Origin: Spirochaetaceae bacterium
GTDB lineage: Bacteria; Spirochaetota; Spirochaetia; Spirochaetales_E; Spirochaetaceae_B
Direction: 5' to 3'
DNA length: 18,116 bases
NCBI GenBank assembly: GCA_003249275.1
Contig: QKJO01000175.1
Location: forward strand, 1 to 18,116
Shown here: piece after piece, positions 13,438 through 18,116 of the stretch
How the letters are laid out: each line of letters starts with the position of its first letter
Numbering within the stretch: position 1 is the first letter of the stretch
Notes under the pieces: model-generated
What the model saw: the letters and a program-made list of their open reading frames with translations, nothing else
Told to the model about the DNA's origin: nothing
Databases searched by the model: none
Made by a program: the position numbers and the translations under genes

Positions 13438-14460
13438 GTCTCCCTCGTAGAAAACGGCAAACTGTCCCGGGGCGATTCCCTTGTCTCCCTCATCCAGAGT
13501 GACTTCCAGCCGGTCGGGGCCGAGCCATTTGATCCGGCACTCGTTCAGCCGCGGCCCGTGACGCAGTTTCAGACTCAGCCGGTCTCCGGAGGGTTTTCTG
13601 CTGATCCAGTTGGGTTCGCAGACAGTGAAGACCGTCTTTTTCTGATCCAGAACATTCTGGCTGGAGGACACATAGATTATGTTCTTCTCCAGATCCTTGG
13701 AGGTCACGTACCAGGGACCGTTGCTCAGTCCGAGTCCCTGCCTCTGACCGATAGTATGGAACCAGAACCCCTTGTGGGTTCCCAGAACCTGATCGGTTTC
13801 CAGCTCCCGGATCTCCCCTTCCCTTTCTCCCAGATAATGCTTCACAAAATCCGAGTACTTGATCTTTCCCAGAAAGCAGATACCCTGGCTGTCCTTTCTG
13901 TCCTTGTTGGGAAGGTCGTATTTCTGGGCCAGGGCCCGGACCTCTTCCTTCATCATGGCTCCGATAGGGAACATGATCTTGCTGATCTGCTCCTGGGAGA
14001 GGTGGGAGAGGAAGTAGCTCTGATCCTTGACCGGATCCGGAGAGCGCCGGAGCCAGGTGAGGCCGTCGATCTCCTCCACCACACCATAGTGACCGGTGGC
14101 GACCTTGTCGTAATGTTCGTTGACCCGGTCAAAAAAGGCTCCGAATTTCACCCTCTGGTTACAGAAGATATCGGGACTGGGGGTTCTCCCTTTTTTGAGT
14201 TCCGAGATGGTGTAGGAAACGACCCTGTCGTAGTAATCCTGCTGAAGAGGAAGAACTTTCAGCGGTACAGACCTGGCCTCGCAGACGGCTCTGGCGTATT
14301 CCAGATCCTCCTCCCAGGGACAGGTTCCCATAAAGCTGAGTTCATCTTCCAGCCAGATCTTCAGATAGTAGGCGGTAATATCGGTATATCCCTGTTCCAG
14401 GAGGCGGTACAGGGCAACGGAACTGTCCACTCCTCCCGACAGTAAAACGGCAATCTTCAT
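13408..14460 (-). CDS. mnmA: tRNA-specific 2-thiouridylase MnmA
   Basis: ATP-dependent enzyme that installs the 2-thio group on wobble U34 of tRNA-Lys, -Glu and -Gln, taking sulfur from a cysteine-desulfurase relay. The 350 residues show the PP-loop SGGVDSS (8-14), the catalytic Cys100 in DIFCNQRVKFG, ATGHYG (111-116), the partner Cys195 in SQGICFLG, HTIGQRQGLGL (about 236-246) and the C-terminal GQFAVFYEGDLCLGGARI. ATG at 14460 is chosen because MKIAVLLSGG is the standard start; the frame extends to 14556 but that part is not MnmA-like. The nearest Shine-Dalgarno-like GAGG is only two bases from the ATG, an unusually short spacing. The gene stands alone on the minus strand, divergent from the large activase gene. 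Confidence 0.97.
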   Translation of the reverse strand: MKIAVLLSGGVDSSVALYRLLEQGYTDITAYYLKIWLEDELSFMGTCPWEEDLEYARAVCEARSVPLKVLPLQQDYYDRVVSYTISELKKGRTPSPDIFCNQRVKFGAFFDRVNEHYDKVATGHYGVVEEIDGLTWLRRSPDPVKDQSYFLSHLSQEQISKIMFPIGAMMKEEVRALAQKYDLPNKDRKDSQGICFLGKIKYSDFVKHYLGEREGEIRELETDQVLGTHKGFWFHTIGQRQGLGLSNGPWYVTSKDLEKNIIYVSSSQNVLDQKKTVFTVCEPNWISRKPSGDRLSLKLRHGPRLNECRIKWLGPDRLEVTLDEGDKGIAPGQFAVFYEGDLCLGGARIE

Positions 14461-14476
14461 GACCTCAGATTCTTTC

Positions 14477-14490
14477 AGAGTTATAACTCT
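14477..14490. repeat. Perfect 14-bp palindrome between mnmA and the activase gene
   Basis: AGAGTTATAACTCT is perfectly self-complementary. It lies 17 bases upstream of the mnmA start, and directly upstream of the candidate plus-strand -35 box at 14491. A dimeric repressor operator is a reasonable guess, but no copy is obvious elsewhere in the window, and a chance AT-rich palindrome is possible. Confidence 0.4.
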
Positions 14491-14518
14491 TTGGCAAGAT
14501 CCGGAGTTGGCATATACA
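14491..14518 (+). promoter_or_regulatory. Candidate promoter for the activase-type gene
   Basis: TTGGCA (14491-14496, 5 of 6) and TATACA (14513-14518, 4 of 6) are separated by 16 bases, giving a leader of roughly 125 bases before the ATG at 14653. It abuts the palindrome at 14477-14490 and overlaps a weaker minus-strand pair at 14538-14511 that could serve mnmA. Confidence 0.35.
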
Positions 14519-14538
14519 TCATTCCGACAGATAGACAA
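14511..14538 (-). promoter_or_regulatory. Candidate promoter for mnmA
   Basis: On the minus strand TTGTCT (14538-14533) and TATATG (14516-14511), each 4 of 6 to consensus, are 16 bases apart. The predicted start near 14504 would place the 14-bp palindrome in the mnmA leader. A perfect TTGACA occurs further upstream on this strand (14604-14599) but lacks a good -10 box at the right distance. Confidence 0.3.
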
Positions 14539-14652
14539 AATCACCAAGATCTTCAATAATGACGGTTATCAAGCCTTTACTGGACATTTATCACCTTTTT
14601 GTCAAAATGATACAAAGAGGAACAACATACCACCATTTTTATGAGGAAACAA

Positions 14653-17600
14653 ATGAAAAGCATCGGTATCAATATCGGCAGCTCCAGCCTGAAAACAGTT
14701 CTTCTGGAGGACGGAAAAGAGGTATGGAGCTCTGTCATTCCTCATGAGGGGGATTTTCAGAGCGCCGTCGTCAAGATTCTGACGGAAAACAGTATCGAAC
14801 CGGGCATTCCTCTCCTGGTGACCGGAACAGACGGCCGATTCCTCCTCTCTGCCAACTCGGTCATTGAACCGGTCTGTATAGAAAAAGCGCTGGAAGTCAC
14901 AGGGTATCAGGTGGATGCTCTTGTCAGTATGGGCGGAGAAGACCTTGTCGTATACACAACCGATGCAAAGGGCAAGATCATCAACAACTTCTCGGGGAGC
15001 AAATGCGCCTCCGGAACGGGTGAGTTCTTCAAACAACAGCTGGCCCGCATGGATATGACCCTGGACAATGTGAATTACGTCTCTGAGGAGAGTAAGGTCC
15101 GGCCCCTTTCGGCCAGATGTTCGGTTTTCATGAAGAGCGACTGTACCCACAAGCTCAACAAAAAGGAGGCCACCAAGGATGATATCGTCGTATCCCTCAG
15201 CGATGTCATGGCCACCAAAGTCACCGATTTTCTGGGTCGGGCCAAGATCGAAAAAGGACGGGTCCTCCTGACCGGCGGAATCACAAAAAACAAGCATATC
15301 CTCCGTTTCATGAAGGAAAAGACTCCCGACATCGAGTATATAATTCCCAGGGAAGCCTCCTACTTCGAAGCCTTCGGGGCGGCCCATCTGGCTCAGGCCA
15401 GCGGCTCTCCCCTCCCCGCCGCCGATGGGATTCTCAAGGACAGCAAAGTCAAATTCGACCGGTATGACGACCTGAAGGCCGCCATGGATAAGGTCAGCTA
15501 TTTTGATGCGGAGATCAAAGATGTCGTCGACGGCCGGGAGTACATCCTGGGAATTGACGGCGGCTCCACCACCACGAAAGCCTGTCTCATCGATATGGAG
15601 ACCAGCGATATCGTGGCAGCCCACTACGGCAGAACCCACGGGGACCCCGTGAGGGCTCTGAAGAACTGTATCATTGAAATTCAGAAAAAGATCCACAAAG
15701 ACATCGGCAGTACCGGTACGATCAATATCTCCCTTACCGCAACAACCGGTTCTTCCCGTGAGATCCTCGGGGTCTTTATGGAAACCCCGGCTGTCTACAA
15801 TGAGATCATCGCCCACTCCTGGGGAACCACCTTCTTCAGCACAGATGTGGATACCATATTCGAAATCGGAGGGCAGGACGCCAAATATGTCCTTCTTGAG
15901 AACCGGGTTCCCATCGACTATGCCATGAATGAGGCCTGTTCCGCCGGAACCGGATCTTTCCTGGAAGAGTCGGCGGCGGGAGACCTCAATATCGCCCACG
16001 CCTGGGAGATCGGAGAGATCGCTCTCAAGGCGGACAACCCTCTGAAATTCGGGGAGCACTGCAGCGCCTTTATCAATTCGGATATCAGAAAAGCGATCCA
16101 GCAGGGTGCCCGCAGGGAGGATATCACCGCAGGTATCGTCACCTCCATCGTCTCCAACTATCTGAACCGGGTTGTGGGCAACAGAACCATCGGGAAAAAG
16201 ATCTTCCTTCAGGGGGGGGTCGCCAAGAACAAGGCTGTTCCTCTCGCCTTCGCCATGCTTCTGGACAAGGAGATTCTGGTTCCCCCCGCTCCCGAGCTGA
16301 TGGGCTGCTTCGGTGTGGGTATCCTGGCCCGGCAGAAACTGGCCGATGGTCAGCTTGAAAAGGGCAGCATCGATCTGAATGCGATCCTGGATACGCAGAT
16401 CAACTACGAGAGCGTTTTTACCTGCAAATCCTGCGAGAACTACTGTTCCATCCAGGTTCTGAATGTGAACGGCCATAAATACATGTTCGGAGGCCGCTGC
16501 AGCAAGTACGCCAATTCAAAGAAAAAAGCGGACTCAACGGCGAAAGTTATCAACTACATCGATAAACGTAACGAACTCATGTTTGAAACCTTCGCTCCCG
16601 GACCTGAGACCTTCAGGAAACAGCATGATTTCACGGTGGGTATCCCGCGCTGTTTCTCCGTGCACACCCTCTATCCCCTCTATTCCTGGTTCTTCCACGA
16701 ACTGGGAATCAAAACAGTTCTGTCCGACGAAATCGCTCCCGAGGGTCTGGCAAGGGTGGAAAGCGCCTACTGTTTTCCGGCGGAAATCGCTCACGGTGCG
16801 GTTCAGGATATCCTGAACAAGAAGACTGACTATATCTTCGTCCCTCATTTCAGAGACATGCCCAGCATGGAAGAGGATGTCCACGCCAACTTCTGTCCCA
16901 TCACCCAGAGTCTCCCCTACTACATCAGAAAAGCCTTCCCCCATATTCCGGAGGAAAAACTCCTCTCCCTGATCGTCACCTTCAAATTCGGTGAATCCAA
17001 GGCTCTGGAGTACTTTCTGGCCCTGGGAGAACAGCTTTCCATACCCGCTGCCGACATCACCGGAGCCTTCCGGAAGGCCATGGAAATGCAGAGCGATTAC
17101 CTCAAGGCGTCCAAGGAAATGGGCAGGGATGCTCTGAAGGCCGCCAGAGAGCATGACCACCCCGTCATAGCCCTGCTGGGACGTCCCTACAATGCCTTTA
17201 CTCCCGAAGCCAACATGGGAATTCCCCGGAAATTCAGCAGCCGGGGCTATTCGATCATACCCTTCGATATCCTCCCCGAGGGGAATGAAGAGATCTTTGA
17301 GAACATGTACTGGTACTACGGCCAGCTGGATATGAAAACAGCCGCCCTGCTGAAGGATGAGCCGAATATCTATGTGACCTATATCACCAACTTCTCCTGT
17401 GCTCCCGACTCGTTCATCCTCCACTATCTGAAGTGGATGATGGGAACCAAGCCCTTCCTGGTACTGGAACTGGACTCCCATTCGGCCGATGCGGGCGTGG
17501 ATACGAGAATCGAGGCCTTTCTGGACATCATCGACGGATACAGATCCCGTCTCAACAGGACCTTCGGAAACCGGTATGACAACGGGCTGCGCTTCATCAA

Positions 17601-18116
17601 CAACGGAAAAGATCCTCTCCATCTCAAAAATGAAATCACTGGAGAGACCATCCCCATAATGAACAACAAAAAGGTGAAGATGCTCCTTTCCAACATGGGG
17701 GACCTGTCTACGGCGATGATGGCGTCCATCATCAGGAGTACCGGCGTCAATGCCGAAGCTCTTCCCGTGGCCGATTCCAAAACCCTGCAGCTGGCCCGGA
17801 GTCATGCTTCGGGAAAAGAGTGCGTTCCTTCCCATCTGGTCCTCGGAAGCGCCCTGAAATTCCTCAATTCACCGGATTACAGAAAGGATGAAATCTATCT
17901 CCTTTTCGTGCCCATCACGACCGGTCCCTGCCGCACGGGCCAGTACTTTGTTTTCTATGAAAACCTCTTCAAAGACATGCGTCTGGAAAACATCCTTGTG
18001 GTGACCATGAGTGCCGACAACTCCTACACCGAACTGGGACCCGATTTCAGCAAGTACATGTGGAAAGGTCTCATTATTTCGGACTATATGAAGGACATTC
18101 AGACCTCACTCCGTGC
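14653..18116 (+). CDS. Giant 2-hydroxyacyl-CoA dehydratase activase-type protein (two BcrAD/BadFG ATPase domains plus dehydratase-like part), 3' truncated by the window
   Basis: About 1155 residues are visible; relatives are usually near 1400-1500. Domains in order: an ASKHA ATPase of BcrAD/BadFG type (1 to about 260) with C118 (CASGTG) and C156; a second, canonical copy (about 295-570) with GIDGGSTTTK (300-309), IGGQDAKY, C429 (CSAGTG) and C470, the two Cys expected to ligate a [4Fe-4S] cluster at a dimer interface; a Cys cluster C591-x2-C594-x3-C598 with C616; then a DUF2229-like and dehydratase-like part beginning VGIPRCF (about 662) with conserved C916 (SCAPD), C1057 (ECVPSH) and C1093 (GPCRTGQ). 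Family members couple ATP hydrolysis to very low-potential electron transfer onto an iron-sulfur partner, in anaerobes; the substrate here is unknown. The ATG at 14653 has GAGG (14643-14646) six bases ahead; an in-frame ATG at 14641 has none. Confidence 0.9.
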   Translation, partial: MKSIGINIGSSSLKTVLLEDGKEVWSSVIPHEGDFQSAVVKILTENSIEPGIPLLVTGTDGRFLLSANSVIEPVCIEKALEVTGYQVDALVSMGGEDLVVYTTDAKGKIINNFSGSKCASGTGEFFKQQLARMDMTLDNVNYVSEESKVRPLSARCSVFMKSDCTHKLNKKEATKDDIVVSLSDVMATKVTDFLGRAKIEKGRVLLTGGITKNKHILRFMKEKTPDIEYIIPREASYFEAFGAAHLAQASGSPLPAADGILKDSKVKFDRYDDLKAAMDKVSYFDAEIKDVVDGREYILGIDGGSTTTKACLIDMETSDIVAAHYGRTHGDPVRALKNCIIEIQKKIHKDIGSTGTINISLTATTGSSREILGVFMETPAVYNEIIAHSWGTTFFSTDVDTIFEIGGQDAKYVLLENRVPIDYAMNEACSAGTGSFLEESAAGDLNIAHAWEIGEIALKADNPLKFGEHCSAFINSDIRKAIQQGARREDITAGIVTSIVSNYLNRVVGNRTIGKKIFLQGGVAKNKAVPLAFAMLLDKEILVPPAPELMGCFGVGILARQKLADGQLEKGSIDLNAILDTQINYESVFTCKSCENYCSIQVLNVNGHKYMFGGRCSKYANSKKKADSTAKVINYIDKRNELMFETFAPGPETFRKQHDFTVGIPRCFSVHTLYPLYSWFFHELGIKTVLSDEIAPEGLARVESAYCFPAEIAHGAVQDILNKKTDYIFVPHFRDMPSMEEDVHANFCPITQSLPYYIRKAFPHIPEEKLLSLIVTFKFGESKALEYFLALGEQLSIPAADITGAFRKAMEMQSDYLKASKEMGRDALKAAREHDHPVIALLGRPYNAFTPEANMGIPRKFSSRGYSIIPFDILPEGNEEIFENMYWYYGQLDMKTAALLKDEPNIYVTYITNFSCAPDSFILHYLKWMMGTKPFLVLELDSHSADAGVDTRIEAFLDIIDGYRSRLNRTFGNRYDNGLRFINNGKDPLHLKNEITGETIPIMNNKKVKMLLSNMGDLSTAMMASIIRSTGVNAEALPVADSKTLQLARSHASGKECVPSHLVLGSALKFLNSPDYRKDEIYLLFVPITTGPCRTGQYFVFYENLFKDMRLENILVVTMSADNSYTELGPDFSKYMWKGLIISDYMKDIQTSLR

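Noticed and set aside
16210..16220. Run of eight G residues in the activase gene as a phase-variation or frameshift site
   Set aside because: The reading frame is intact across it (Gln-Gly-Gly-Val of a conserved motif) and similar short homopolymers occur in other conserved codons here, such as the C runs in the FKBP IPPD motifs.
14602..16476. 624-codon minus-strand open frame, and a 433-codon one at 16534-17835
   Set aside because: Length alone is striking, but the plus strand encodes conserved activase motifs in the same stretch. The antisense translations are low-complexity Gly/Asp/Val-rich sequence without domains.

Overview
The window reads as ordinary chromosomal DNA from a free-living bacterium, most likely a spirochaete (Spirochaetota, Spirochaetales-like). 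This rests on protein content: two cyclophilin-FKBP fusion immunophilins (an architecture reported from Treponema denticola and few other bacteria), a TPR lipoprotein with a loose lipobox, and a very large 2-hydroxyacyl-CoA dehydratase activase-type protein typical of anaerobes. Base composition is slightly GC-rich by eye. There are no insertion sequences, phage genes, tRNA or rRNA genes, or CRISPR arrays. The phylum assignment is inference.

Layout. (1) 1-1000, minus strand: the 5' two thirds of pheS, preceded by a complete-looking phenylalanine attenuator made of a promoter, a 26-residue leader peptide with nine Phe codons, an antiterminator pairing and an intrinsic terminator. (2) 1117-4563, plus strand: two tandem secreted cyclophilin-FKBP proteins, then radA. 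(3) 4572-7189, minus strand: a TPR lipoprotein and a TraB-family membrane protein, coupled by an ATGA overlap and convergent with radA. (4) 7365-13437, plus strand: a 614-residue membrane-anchored protein of unknown function, then a compact run of a 90-residue unknown protein, the bifunctional NAD(P)HX repair enzyme, an ABM-fold monooxygenase-like protein, an iron-type alcohol dehydrogenase and a glycerophosphodiester phosphodiesterase. (5) 13408-14460, minus strand: mnmA, overlapping the phosphodiesterase tail to tail. (6) 14653-18116, plus strand: the first ~1155 residues of a giant two-ATPase activase/dehydratase-like iron-sulfur protein that runs off the window.

How it works together. The pheS leader should tie Phe-tRNA synthetase expression to Phe-tRNA charging: with charged tRNA the ribosome reaches the leader stop codon and covers the antiterminator strand, so the terminator forms; stalling at the Phe codons frees that strand. 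The immunophilins probably fold exported proteins, although the second has lost every recognisable cyclophilin active-site residue. The nnr-ABM-ADH-GDPD run looks like a small metabolic/metabolite-repair operon: three of its junctions have gaps or overlaps of no more than 4 bases, and the fourth (nnr to ABM) is 26 bases.

The strongest item for a second look is the Phe attenuator, because ribosome-mediated attenuation by a Phe-rich leader is best known from gammaproteobacteria, and here the leader start lies only about 6 bases after the predicted transcription start with no Shine-Dalgarno sequence.
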